Assembly: GCF_964656455.1 (NCBI RefSeq)
Contig: NC_135726.1
Coordinates: 22,269,168 to 22,333,167, forward strand
From: Halichoerus grypus
Taxonomy: Eukaryota; Chordata; Mammalia; Carnivora; Phocidae
DNA length: 64,000 nucleotides
Reading direction: 5' to 3'
Both the position numbers and the translations under genes were made by a program. Of this stretch, positions 44,746-55,400 are shown one piece after another. Each line of letters starts with the position of its first letter. Position 1 is the stretch's first letter. The notes under the pieces are model-generated. The model searched no databases, had not been told where the DNA came from, and saw only the letters and a program-made list of their open reading frames with translations.

Positions 44746-45673
44746 TTGATCCCTTGCCAAGGGGGTTCTGGGCTTCCCCCCTTTTGGTGGTTGGGGTCTC
44801 CCTGTCTTTGTGTTGTCCTTTTCTTTCAGGGCAGCAGCAAGGAGGCTTTCTTTTTCATCTTTTTGTCGGCTTCCCATTCGGCTGCAACCTCCCTGTTTAT
44901 GTAGACCTTATTGGCAATCTCTATTAGTTGGGTGATGTTCATCCTGGCAAAACCCTCTAGTTTCTGAAGTTTCTTTCTGATGTCTGGGGCAGCCTGAGCC
45001 ATGAAGGTGTTTACCATCTGTTGGCTTTCCTGTGCCTCGGGGTCAAATAGAGTGTATATCCTGTAGGCTTCACATAATCTTTTGTAGTAGTCCCTGGGGG
45101 ACTCCCCTGGTTGTTGAGTGACTGAGGATACCTTAGTCATGTTCATGGGTTTCTTAGCTCCTGCCCGGATTCCCCAGAGAAGGGCCTCCTGATACCAACA
45201 GATGTGGGCCTGTCCCTCGGTTGTGGTGAAGTCTCATGCTGGGCACTCTTCAGGTGCGGCCGTATTAGCCCAGGCAGCAGGGTCGATGACTCCCACTGGT
45301 GCGTGCTCTTCCAGGTACTGCCGTGCACCTTTCATTATTCTCCTCCTTTCCTCTGTGTTAAACAGGGTGTGGTGTAACTGTTGGCAGTCTTCCCAGGTTG
45401 GCCGATGAGTCTGGAAGAGGGATTCTATGAAGTCTACCATGCCGGTGGTTTCTCAGAGTAGGATGGGGTGTTATGTTTCCAGTTGAGGAGGTCGGTGGTG
45501 GAGAAAAGCTGATAATACATCATGGAATGGCCAGGTTGGAATGGCCGGGTTGGGCCGTCCTGTCTTCATCGTGCCTCTCGGGTTCCCACGTCTCTTGTAG
45601 CGGCATTTGGAGGGTGCTTGCGCCTGATCTGGGGTACAGCCTGGCTGCTGGTCCTGGAGAAAGTGGATCTTTT

Positions 45674-45754
45674 GGGCCTGGGGGCACCGGTGGATCCTCT
45701 GGGCCTGGGGGTGCTGGTGGATCCTCTGGGCCTGGGGGTGCAGGTGAAACTGAT
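45674..45754 (-). repeat. Three 27-bp repeats in gag p12-like region
   Basis: Three consecutive 27-base units, each starting GGGCCTGGGGG on the plus strand, encode a PPGPEDPPA-type nonapeptide. The third unit has diverged. The number of copies may vary between related proviruses. Confidence 0.9.
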
Positions 45755-46233
45755 GGCAGCAGAGTGTCTGGAGCTGAAGGGCCAGGTGTAGGCAGTCTTG
45801 GGGGTATGTACCATGGGGGCAGGATTGGTTGGTCCTCAGGATCTCCGGCTAGGATTTGTGGAGACTGGGACTTTTGCTGATTTTCTTTAGGTCGCTTGGA
45901 TGAGGTGATTAAGACCCTGGCCTGTCCCTGCCTATTGCAAGCGAATTGCACCCAGGGGGAAAGGGTCTGAGCAATTCCTAGCCAGGAGTCAATGTACAGA
46001 AACTGGTCAGGGTGTCCTGGTTCTCCTGTTACGACTCGCCATACTCGACGAATCATTGGGACATCCAGTGTCCCTTCTGAAGGCCACCCGACATCAAAGG
46101 TGGGCCATTCCAATTCACATAGGTTTCTCAACTTGCTGGGGTGCATCCTGACTCCACAGTCTCCCGAAAACCCCTTCTTGAAATTTTTGATCATGGTCTC
46201 TAGAACTGTAGGTTTACTCTGCCGTGACCCCAT

Positions 46234-46901
46234 GGTGATGTCCCCATGTGCGGTGGCACAGAGACAGACAAAGGGGGGAGGGTGCCTCCTGAGGTGAGGA
46301 GAACAATCAGATGCCCGTCTGGCCGTGTCCCGAAGGAGCTTAGGTGAGGCTTAGCCATAGCGGTCTCAGCATTGTGACTTACAATTGGAAACTATTCCGA
46401 TGCCGCCATAGACTGTACGCTGTCCACCACGGAATTGCAGACGGGCCCACTCAGACTCCATAGGCTTCTGGGGACCTTAAGGGTGCCTGCCCATGGAGTC
46501 ACAGAATCAGTCCGCTTGAGCAAGCTGGGTCAGACTGCACATTCACTTGCACATTCACACTCCAGAAGTTATTACATTCCCTCCCTGGGAATCCCTACCT
46601 GTGAGACCTCAAAGAGGTCTCTGGGAGGTGATCAGACTCCCCTTCCACCCCAACGGGGGTGGGCCTATCTGCATCCTGGGACCCCAGGCCTTACCAGAAT
46701 CCAACGTCGGGACCAGGTCCTCACCTGCCAAGTCTCCTCGAGTCTGGCGGGAACAGCAGAGCGGGGCCGGCCCGAGTCAACCGGGGCAGGAGACTCCCAA
46801 AAATTAGGCAGGGCATGCTTTCTCCATTACAATCCCTCATTCCGTCACCGCCCTGCTGTTGCCCCCAAAGTGGTGGCAACAATGGGCCAGCGTGGTTGGG
46901 T
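46234..46901 (-). other. Proviral leader (PBS to gag start)
   Basis: About 670 bases of GC-rich leader, long for an untranslated region but normal for gammaretroviruses, where it holds the packaging signal and splice donor. I could not pick out these sites with confidence. Opposite-strand frames of 86 to 184 codons here are shadows. Confidence 0.7.
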
Positions 46902-46919
46902 TTCCTGGTCAGGGAACCA
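46902..46919 (-). promoter_or_regulatory. Primer binding site, tRNA-Glu type
   Basis: Sense-strand TGGTTCCCTGACCAGGAA begins two bases after the 5' LTR. It is complementary, with one likely mismatch, to the 3' end of tRNA-Glu (including CCA). It marks where minus-strand synthesis was primed. Confidence 0.8.
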
Positions 46920-46921
46920 AA

Positions 46922-47212
46922 TGTTACGGAACCTGGACTGGATCACCCGATGGAAGAACCAAGCGGCACTCGGAGTTCTTGGAGGATAGGAAGTTTATTT
47001 AACGCTGGCAGGCTCAGAGGAGAGTGGTCTCCAAAGCTCTGAGCCCGGAGCACAAACAACTTCGCACATGCGTGAAGTGGGGCAGGGAGAAGAACCTGGA
47101 TTGGTGCTCGCAGGAAACAGCAGGGAGAAGAACCCGGAAGAGCCTGCGGGCAAGGATTGGGACTCTCTCGCTGGCTCGGTCGGCCATCTTAGGACACAGA
47201 TTTTCCTTATCA
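46922..47212 (-). repeat. 5' LTR of the provirus (291 bp), TATA deleted
   Basis: In sense it starts TGATAAGGAAAATCTGTG and ends CCGTAACA. The AATAAA signal is kept (46994-46999) but the block with the TATA box is missing at about 47057-47062, next to the U3/R area. By eye roughly 25-30 mismatches separate it from the 3' LTR over about 285 aligned bases. Confidence 0.93.
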
Positions 47213-47216
47213 GTGT
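47213..47216. repeat. Proviral target-site duplication (right copy)
   Basis: GTGT directly follows the 5' LTR and equals 40444-40447. Confidence 0.8.
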
Positions 47217-47699
47217 AAATGACCAAAGCAAGCTATTCCTTCCTATAAAGAATATGTCCTATGTGTCTATCATTCATAGGCACATGTGGGTAATTACATA
47301 ATAAATATTTCCCTAACGCTGTGGTTCTAGAATGTGATTACAAAATTTTCCTCATGATTTACTTGCAAAATTTTCAAGGTATTTGCAAATAGACTTGTGA
47401 TTTACTTTTTAAAAAAAAGTGAACATTCTTGAAGAGAATGCAAATGGTTTCCAATTAGCATTTGGTTTTCTTTCAGCAACATTATAGCTCTGTACAAAAG
47501 TGTATAGAACTGAGAACAAATTTAATCATTCTCCCCAAATTACTAACATTGGCATATAACTAATTGTGCATTTTGACATTCACAGATTCTAGGAACCAGA
47601 AAAGATGAACCCAAATATGACATAACTAGTCAATTCATGCTCAGAATTACAATGTGATGGCAACATCTTCCTTGACTTAATATGGTTTGGAGATGGGAC
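47217..47699. other. Intergenic flank of the provirus
   Basis: No gene or named repeat. Confidence 0.5.
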
Positions 47700-47890
47700 T
47701 TTGTGGTGGGCTCTAGGTCCTGACCACTAGGCCCCACACAGCCACTTGCTGGACATGTGACTTTGACCTCATTGCTTAACTTTTTTTTTTTGTAGTCAGT
47801 CTATATCATGGTGAAAGTCCAAGGCTTACATACCTCAGAGGATTGTTTCTAAAACAAGTGAAGAATAATGCATTATTCATTTTTGAAGAA
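47700..47890 (+). mobile_element. MIR SINE fragment
   Basis: 'cacttgctggacatgtgact', 'ttgacctcattgcttaactt' and 'acctcagaggattgtttcta' follow MIR order, with a T run between core and 3' part. Confidence 0.6.
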
Positions 47891-48118
47891 CTAAGCATTG
47901 GTATTTCTATATCTTGGGAATATTGCACAGTACCTGAAAAAAATAGGAGGAATGCAATATATGTTATAGAGGGATATTCCTAAATAATTATACAAATATA
48001 AGTTGTGATTCTCACCTATTCCAAAGCAGGTTAGGAAAAAAAAAAATCACATCTCTCTGAATTTCTCGCACCTTCTGCAGATACGGCAGCAAGGCTTCAA
48101 AACCAAAAACAAAAACAA

Positions 48119-48314
48119 GGGGCGCCTGGGTGGCTCAGTTGTTAAGTGTCTGCCTTCGGCTCAGGTCGTGATCCCAGGGTCCTGGGATCGAGCCCCGCAT
48201 CAGGCTCCCTGCTCGGCGGGAAGCCTGCTTCTCCCTCTCCCACTCCCCCGCTTGAGTTCCCTCTCTCGCTGTGTCTCTCTCTGTCAAATAAATAAATAAA
48301 ATCTTTAAAAAAAA
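48119..48314 (+). mobile_element. CAN-SINE
   Basis: GGGGCGCCTGGGTGGCTCAG, GGGATCGAGCCCCGCATCAG, pyrimidine body and AAATAAATAAATAAAATCTT plus an A tail. The A-rich flanks make the TSD ambiguous (AAAACAAG-like on both sides). Frames of 86 to 97 codons on the other strand are chance. Confidence 0.96.
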
Positions 48315-48321
48315 AAAAAAA

Positions 48322-51300
48322 ACAAGCAAACAAAACACTAATAGAGCCAATGGATTCCCCAGTGTGGGAATAGTGATAATAGGAGAGGAGAGCAAAAGGC
48401 CTGGGTCTTCGATGAGGAAACAACAATGAGAACATGGATGAACGAAATGCAGGCCTTCAATGAAAAAGACAGGAACTCATACTGTAAATGGCATCAAAAG
48501 CCAGAAATCAGATGAAAGCTACCTGAGACAGAAGCAGGTTAAAACAATTAAGGATGGACATTGAAAACTGGTAAAGAATTTAGAGGTTGGTTATGGCTAA
48601 TCTGGAAGGGCTGGTAGGTGTGGCGTTCTGCTGGGCTGGACTGAAAAAAAAATGGCAGCAAAATGGCTGATAGTATAGAATAACAACCACCATGAAAATC
48701 TATTTAGCCAAATTAGTCTTTGAAAGATTAGAGTGATTAGGGTTTTAAAGAGAAGTGAAGTATGATATTCCTGTCAAAGCTCAAGTAGCCACAGGATAAA
48801 ATGCTTGACAGGGCAATATTATAGTAGAAAGTAATAGTTCTCTTAAGAGAAATTTCTCCCCTCCCCCCAATACAATCTCCTTTACAACTTGAAATAGATA
48901 ACCCCTTGTAGAGACATTTTGAGTGGCAGGTTTTGTGGTGCTATTGTAGATGGAGGGGGAAGAAAAAAAGGACTGTCAATTCATGTAATGTTTAGTTAGC
49001 ACATAATGGCCTTGCAGGTGAGCAAAGAGTGGGAGATCAATAAGATACCCTGTCATTGCAAAAACTAGGATAGAGGGTAAATTTATTTTCTTCACCACAT
49101 GGATTTCAAGTTCATTTCTCTATATGATGTGTTAAAAAAAATCCTGGTGCAGTAACTTGCATTGTATGTACATCCTGAAGGGGAGAAACTTAGCAAGAAA
49201 ATGAATAGTTTCCAAATTTAACAAATGACTGGTTGTGAATGGGCTGTATTTCTAAAGATGAAAATGTCAGAAATTTTAATACCCAATTACTGAAATAGCA
49301 GACCATATTTCATAATTAAAAAAAAAAAAAACTACCTCATTCCAGGAAGCATCAAAAAAATGTATATGTGGCTGTATACTTATGTGCATATATGTATATG
49401 GATACATGCGTGTATGGATAAACATTTTATTTAGTTTCCTGTGGTTAGATGACCTCAACTATGTTGAAACTTGTTTATTTTTTCTTATAGATTGTTCAGT
49501 GAAGGAGAAAAATAGTATCAGCATGCTAATTAATATGCTTGGGAGAGGAGTTATTATAACATCCAAAAATTTGTAAGGGGGGTATTTATATTTTAATTCA
49601 CTCAGTTGAAATCCATCAACATTTCAAAAGTCACTTGAAAAACTTCAGAGGTGACCAAGATACAATCATAAATTTCTGGACTTACTGTCTTGGTGGAGTA
49701 CATATGCAAAGCCTTTTGTGTGAAATAAAACCCATGCTCTAGGATTTCATAGGTTCATCCAGAGTAGGGTCATTTGTAGAATGAGCAAAACAAAATGGTT
49801 TCTAATGCAAAGACAGAACTGAGTCTTCAAAAATTGGAAGGATTTTTTTCTGATATGATTCAAAAATACCACTTACGTAGTGCTTAACCTTTAATAATCA
49901 TGAGGGAAAAAACAGGCAAATTCAGATTGTGAGACATTCTACAGGAAAACTGGTGCCAGCTATTTAAAATTGTCAATGCCATGAGAGAAACAAACAAAAA
50001 ATGATGGAGGTGGGGTGATTTAACTTAAAGACAAATAAATAGAATATGTGATCCTTGATTGGATCCTGGATTGAGGGAGAAAAAAACATTTTTGGACAAT
50101 TAAAGAAATTTGAACATGAATTGGATATTAAATAATAATATTAAATCAGTGTTAATTTTGTCTGGTATAGGCTTAGTTTTGATTCTCCCAAGATGAGAGC
50201 CACAGATAACAATAGTGTTTGGTAGTTTATTTTAAAGGTGACCTGAGGAAGAGAAATGGAGTGGACACAGAGAGGGAAATCGAGTCCTCGTATAAATGGT
50301 ACAGCTTTAATGTAGCTGTTTATTCTATGTGTCCAGGTAATTTTCCTCCAGGAATTCTCTGATGAGCGGTGTAGAATGCACTCCAGAAATGTATCTGAAA
50401 GACAAAGGTCTGGGGTATTTATCCACTGCTTCAAGACTTTTATTGGTTGAGAGTAGCTTACTGTGGGTATTTTGTCACCTGCATTTCCAAGTGCAGAGGC
50501 TAAGGTACATTATGAAGGAGGAAAGCATCAAGATATGTGGCAAGGTGCATGAGACAGTGAGCTTTCAGTGCTATCAAGAACTATCTAACATAGTAGTGAC
50601 TAAAATTAAAACTAGATTGACAGGTGTAATAATATTATTGTGGTAATCTAAGATAATGCCCTTGTTTTTATGAAACAAATATTGAATTATTTAAGGGTAA
50701 AGTGTCAAAATGTCTATCACTCAATATCAAGTGGATCTTGGGTGTGCATGCACGTGTGGATGTGTGAGAGTGTGTCTGTGTGTGTGTGCGTGTGTGTGTA
50801 GGGAGGGGTGAGAGCAAAGAACCTTAAAGCCAATGTAATAAAGTCTTGGCACCATTCCATCAATGTGAATGTAAGTTTAGAATTTTTCAAAATTAAAAAT
50901 TGGGGAAAAAAAGAAAGGATGGGATTTTAGCAGATGAATTTGGAACAGGAAACTGTATTCTTTGTTCGAGAAAGCCTAAGAATGAAAAGAGTGAAAGGGT
51001 TGGAACTCTCAAAGTAGAAAAACATAAACCTGGATGCACAGAGTGTTTGGAATTGTCAGTTTGAAGTTATAAGAGAATTTCAAATTCCTTTTTGTAATTG
51101 ATGGTAAATACTTGGGGTTATAAAGAAGGACAGAAGGAATGTATGCATATGATCTAGGATACCTTCTCTCTCTCTCCCTCTTGCACTCTCTCTGTATGTG
51201 TGCTCATGAAGGTCAGAGGTTTATTTGTAGTACTGAAACAAAGTGGAGGCTACTGGCATATTAAAGAAGTGAAGAATTAAAGCCCTGAGCTTGGATAGTA

Positions 51301-51484
51301 ATAGTAGTTTTGAAAAAATTGAGATGAATGTTAGTAAGAAGATAACATACATGGAGAATTGATGTCTTCTATCTAATTGGACTCCAGGATGGTAAAGGAA
51401 AAGCATCTATGGTAACTAAACTTAGCAATAGTTTAATCTTGGTGTTCTCTGGTCCCACTGCATAAATGGTAATCAAAACTGATA
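48322..51484. other. Intergenic, nothing recognised
   Basis: About 3.2 kb with no SINE and no named repeat, apart from A runs and the GT microsatellite listed separately. Frames of 60 to 97 codons have no support. Confidence 0.45.
50741..50800. repeat. (GT)n-rich microsatellite
   Basis: GTGTGCATGCACGTGTGGAT then TGTGTGAGAGTGTGTCTGTG and pure GT. Interrupted, so probably old. Confidence 0.85.
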
Positions 51485-51500
51485 AAGAAAGAAATATGGT

Positions 51501-51695
51501 GGGGTGCCTGGGTGGCTCAGTCATCAAGCGTCTGCTTTCGGCTCAGGTCATGATCCCAGGGTCCTGGGATTGAGCCCCACATCAGGCTCTCTGCTCAGCC
51601 GGGAGTCTGCTTCTCCTTCTCCCACTCCCCCTGCTTGTGTTCCCTCTCTCACTGTGTCTCTCTCTGTCAAATAAATAAAATCTTTTAAAAAAATT
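51501..51695 (+). mobile_element. CAN-SINE, perfect TSD
   Basis: GGGGTGCCTGGGTGGCTCAG head and AAATAAATAAAATCTTTTAA tail. Identical 16-base flanks AAGAAAGAAATATGGT at 51485-51500 and 51696-51711. Confidence 0.97.
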
Positions 51696-51711
51696 AAGAA
51701 AGAAATATGGT

Positions 51712-52714
51712 ATACCTTAGATAATAAGGAAGAGTTTTAGAGCTTCAAAAAACATGGAAAAGAAGGATGTTGGGGGAGAGGAGAAAGTCAAGAAAGTGTT
51801 AAATTTTATATCATTTTTCAGGTGATGTCCATTCCTTTGAATTTATTTTAGGATTAGGGGTCTTATAAAACCTTTTGAAAGGGGAACTATGTATAAGAAT
51901 AGGAAGATGCTATTTAAACAGTATTTTACATGGACCAAGAGCTTTGGTGGTAACCCACTCAGGAACTTATTGGATGGCTGGGCTAATGGCATGGCAGACT
52001 CCAAAGGTATATAAGATGCAAACAGTTATTAATACTTGCATAGCAGAGAATACTGGATTGAAGAGGTGTCTCCACAAGGGGAGACTGAGGCAAGAAGTGA
52101 ATCAAGTCAGGTACAGAAGCAAAAATATTCACGTAGCTAGGGAGAAGGGAGGACAAGATGGGTAAGGTGGCAGTTTGATTAGTTTATATGACTCCCAATT
52201 GTGTAGGCAGCTTTGTGGTTGTTACTCCATGTCATACACACATCTAGCACAGAAAACCATCAGGGCTTCTCAAATTAACACACTACAGGGTTAAGGAGCA
52301 GAGATAATCAGGAAGGGCTTGGGAGAGAGGCAAGTGGGGGGGATTTTGTGGGGCTTGAGGCTCTTGTGTCTGTGTTAACCCATATAAAATGGAGTCCATG
52401 CAAAACGAAAATGGTGTGTCTCAGACATCATAGCTAGATTGTTCCTCTCAATTCAAACAGGTGTGAGGTTTTCTTTATCATGGTAGCCAAATGTCAGTTA
52501 AGCAAAAGTAGAAAAAGTAAGGAAGATTAGCATGAAAACACAAGGATCCAATAGGAAAGAGAGAGTATTTAGCACTGAGGGAGGTGTGAAATAGAATGAT
52601 TTCTTCACCATACTCCTTGTCATGTATAATAGACAGACCAAAAGAGTTTATGCCACCAAGCCCATTCTTTACTTTAGAAGGTTTCACGTAGTAGCCTGTC
52701 AGCTTCCCCCACGG
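51712..52714. other. Intergenic, nothing recognised
   Basis: No gene or nameable repeat. A 96-codon and a 98-codon frame are unsupported. Confidence 0.45.
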
Positions 52715-52880
52715 AGTACTGGTAAGCAAGTAGGTTTTGAAGTCACATTTGTGTTTGAATCTTGGATCATCCACTTACTACTATTGCAGTATTAAGTCAT
52801 ACAACCTCTGTAAACCTGCATTTACTAATCTGTACAGTGGGAACAATAATGGTACCATAAGAGAGGGTAAACACAATTTT
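52715..52880 (+). mobile_element. MIR SINE fragment
   Basis: 'gtaggttttgaagtcacatt', 'tgtttgaatcttggatcatc', 'cacttactactattgcagta', 'cctctgtaaacctgcattta' and 'ctgtacagtgggaacaataa' form a nearly complete MIR. Confidence 0.75.
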
Positions 52881-52934
52881 ACGGGTTTAAAAAAACAAGC
52901 TGTGAGGCATGCACAGTTGTTAAAGATATTTTAC

Positions 52935-53040
52935 ATGTAAGATGCACAGATACTAAGAGTTAAGTTACTTTTCCAAAGTTACACACTTGCAGTTAGCAGA
53001 GCTGGGGTGTGAAACTAGGTTTGCCTTATTTCAAATGTCA
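52935..53040 (-). mobile_element. MIR fragment, reverse orientation
   Basis: 'agttaagttacttttccaaa', 'gttacacacttgcagttagc' and 'agagctggggtgtgaaacta' are a reversed MIR core, 55 bp from a forward MIR. Confidence 0.65.
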
Positions 53041-53609
53041 CTTTTTAAATTAATATATGATACAATGTCCTTTTTTAAATAATGCCAATCAGTGGGGGAT
53101 TGCTTAGGAAAAAGGACAAAAAAATAAAGAAGAGTCAAGGATATCAAGGTAGACAGTACTCGTGCAAAGACTACTCTGGGAATAGAGTGCCTTGGACAAT
53201 GAGAGGCAAACATAATAGCCCCATTTCAAGGCGATATCTATGCGGAAGCAGCTAAACTGGGTTTTTTTAGCCAGATCTCATGAGAGTAGAAACACATAAC
53301 CCATCCTTTGCTACCCTTAATTTCTTATCCACCGAACCCTTTTCTGATCATAATTTCGCTTCTTAAAATAAGCTTGCCAGTCGGGAGTGGTACTGAGTTA
53401 TCTAGGTAATTATATGTCACAGGATATACAAAACCATCAGGATTCAGTTCCACAATTCATCTGAGAGTTCTTTTAAGTGAGAGACACAGTCCATCCACTC
53501 TGAGACACTGCTAGGATGATGTTTCTGAGGCAGAAAGGCTGCAGAAGGCAGCAAAACCCACAAGTTCACTCCCATTTGGGATGCTTCTAGGCCACCACAC
53601 GCTAACCGA
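53041..53609. other. Intergenic, nothing recognised
   Basis: No gene or named repeat. Confidence 0.45.
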
Positions 53610-53800
53610 ATGCACTTTTCCTCATTTACTTTTGACAGAAGTTATCCCATTTTGCAGATGAATAAATTATGGCAAAAGTGGGTAAAGGAACTTGCTCAGT
53701 GTCACAGGGCTGTTCTGTGGGAAGAATTGTGTTTTGATCACTCCCAATTTGGACCCCAAAGTCCACCTTATTTTTACAGTATCACAAGAGTAGTTCTACA
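53610..53800 (-). mobile_element. MIR fragment, reverse orientation
   Basis: 'ttatcccattttgcagatga', 'aggaacttgctcagtgtcac' and 'agggctgttctgtgggaaga' are reversed MIR order. Confidence 0.65.
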
Positions 53801-54674
53801 AAAATACGAGCTGTCAAGGTAACATTGGCGAGAACATTTACTACTTTCTCTTTCTCACAACACCAATAATGGCAGATGGCAAGGGCTTGAGATATGGTAT
53901 AATTATTTTGTCATAATTAGAGAAGATTCATATGAAATGTAAACGCTACCTGTTATGTTGTCCCTTTGGGTTACCAACTTTCTAACTTGCACATGGGACA
54001 GGACCAAGGCCGTCCACTTCAATGATGCTGTGTCCACACCGAGGCCAACTGATCCAAGGACATATGCAACCACTAGCTGAGCTATGATTGTGGTGACATT
54101 TCAGGACTTCTAGCTTTCATGCAAACTACACTCACCTTCTCACTGGCCACCCTTCTTTGTCTCTTCCCTCTTAGTCTCCCTCTGCCACCTCCATCAACAC
54201 AGTTGTCTCTTAGAACAATGATTCCTTTAGATTCTGTTTTGGATTCTTCCGACTCGACTGACATGCTCTGGGTACAAATGTAAAAGAGAAATGTAGAAAA
54301 GCGAACTTAGGTACCATCGTCCCTTCCTTTCTCTTCCCTCATTCCTCCCTTTCTTCCTTTTTTCCCCCTTCCTTCCAATAGTCCTTATATTTCCTGCCCC
54401 AGCATAAGACTATATAATCCCTTAAGGTAAATATTAGTGTTTTGGATTGGGCTTTTAATTTCTACTTGTCATGGTGTGTATAGTTTCTAACTAGGGATTA
54501 CCATGTCTGCTTATTCTTTTGTTTTATGATCATATGCACCTGCCCCAGCTTAGTGACATCTGCATGCATTCTCTGCGGTCCTAGTGCCCCCAGGAGGAAG
54601 GGCTAATACTGGGGTGGTCGCATAATTGGATTCAGGAAGAAAGGCTGGTTAAAATAAGAGAATTTGTATACCGT
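53801..54674. other. Intergenic, nothing recognised
   Basis: A CCTTCC-type pyrimidine patch at 54318-54376 and otherwise nothing named. Confidence 0.45.
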
Positions 54675-54830
54675 AATGGTTCTCACCTGTATCACCTGGA
54701 GTGCTTGTGAAAAGCCAGATTACTGTGCCCTGCCCCCTTGAATTCCTGACTCAGGGGTGGGATGGGACCATAGAATTTCCACTTCCAACAAATTCCTACA
54801 GGGCGTTGATTCGCCGCTATAGCCAGAAGC
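54675..54830 (-). mobile_element. MER5A-like hAT DNA transposon, reverse orientation
   Basis: 'gtatcacctggagtgcttgt', 'gaaaagccagattactgtgc', 'gaattcctgactcaggggtg' and 'agaatttccacttccaacaa' follow the reversed MER5A order. Confidence 0.7.
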
Positions 54831-55169
54831 ATACCAGGTCCGAGTAAATCATTGCCTTCTGGGAGGTAAGTCCAGGGTCAGTTCCCACAGCTGACGAAGA
54901 TTAAAAGCCAGACAGAAGAAGTGAAGGCAAGAGGTCAGAGGTCTGGTCGTGGAGTGGGGAGTGGGCCGGCTGGCTAGAGAAGTAAATCTTCAGGACTTGT
55001 GTTATTAGTGTTTTTTCACACTTTAACTAGAAACGACTTAGAGTATTCAAAAAACGTATTTAAGTCAGTTAACAAATATGCAATACAGCCAGGCAGAAGA
55101 AATTTAAATCGAGTAAAAAAAAAAAAAAATCAATGATAGACACAACAGCAGAAGCCGGGAGCAGGTGAA
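54831..55169. other. Intergenic, nothing recognised
   Basis: An A run at 55117-55130. No gene. Confidence 0.45.
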
Positions 55170-55400
55170 TCAACTAGCTCTCATTGATGCCGAACGTGCG
55201 TGCCTGCGAGGGTCACCTGGACTCACCAGCCCAGCAGGGGCACGGACCTCTCTCCTGTTTTGCTAGTACCTGTGGGTCCACTGAAGACCCCCGTGGCCTC
55301 TCCTCCCGTGGCGCCTGGGGCAGAAGCAGCTGCTGGAATGTGAGTACTCGTGAGCTTCTCTGAATCTCCGTGGCGGCGGCAAGCGGGAACTCACACTGTG
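55170..55400. other. GC/CpG-richer patch, unassigned
   Basis: More GC and CpG than the surroundings (GCCGAACGTGCGTGCCTGCG, CCTCCCGTGGCGCCTGGGG, CGTGGCGGCGGCAAGCGGG). A GTGAGT at 55339-55344 after GCTGGAAT fits a splice donor on the plus strand. No coding frame identifies a gene. It could be a weak CpG island with a non-coding first exon, or an old repeat. Confidence 0.3.

Larger units (their letters stand above)
44611..46233 (-). pseudogene. gag: gag (matrix, p12-like, capsid, nucleocapsid)
   Basis: Gag forms the virus core. The start ATG at 46231-46233 has a good context (ACCATGG) and encodes MGSRQSKP, a myristoylation-type N-terminus. The first frame (237 codons) covers matrix and a proline-rich p12-like region with the late motif PPWY (PPxY type) and a three-copy 9-residue repeat. 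It ends at TGA 45520-45522. Capsid continues in a second frame (about 45440-45520) and then a third (45440-44826), with an in-frame TGA at 45234-45236; the major-homology-like stretch QQPGESPRDYYKRLCEAYR is clear. A frame change in an A-rich run near 44860 leads to the nucleocapsid and the end of gag at TGA 44611-44613. Confidence 0.92.
40448..47212 (-). mobile_element. Endogenous gammaretrovirus-like provirus (class I ERV)
   Basis: This 6.77-kb minus-strand provirus has two LTRs, a primer binding site, gag, protease, reverse transcriptase, RNase H, integrase, an env vestige and a polypurine tract, in that order. Single-knuckle nucleocapsid, a PPxY late motif, DTGA protease and the four-base duplication point to a gammaretrovirus relative. 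It cannot encode a complete particle: gag changes frame at least three times, pol has several frame changes and stops, and env is nearly gone. No SINE has landed in it. I cannot name the family. Comparison with annotated carnivore ERVs would be needed. Confidence 0.93.

Noticed and set aside
46435..46989. 184-codon plus-strand frame
   Set aside because: Antisense to the proviral leader and part of the 5' LTR; no independent support.
40448..47212. Possible intact, infectious provirus
   Set aside because: Gag and pol contain several stops and frameshifts, env is almost absent and the 5' promoter is damaged.
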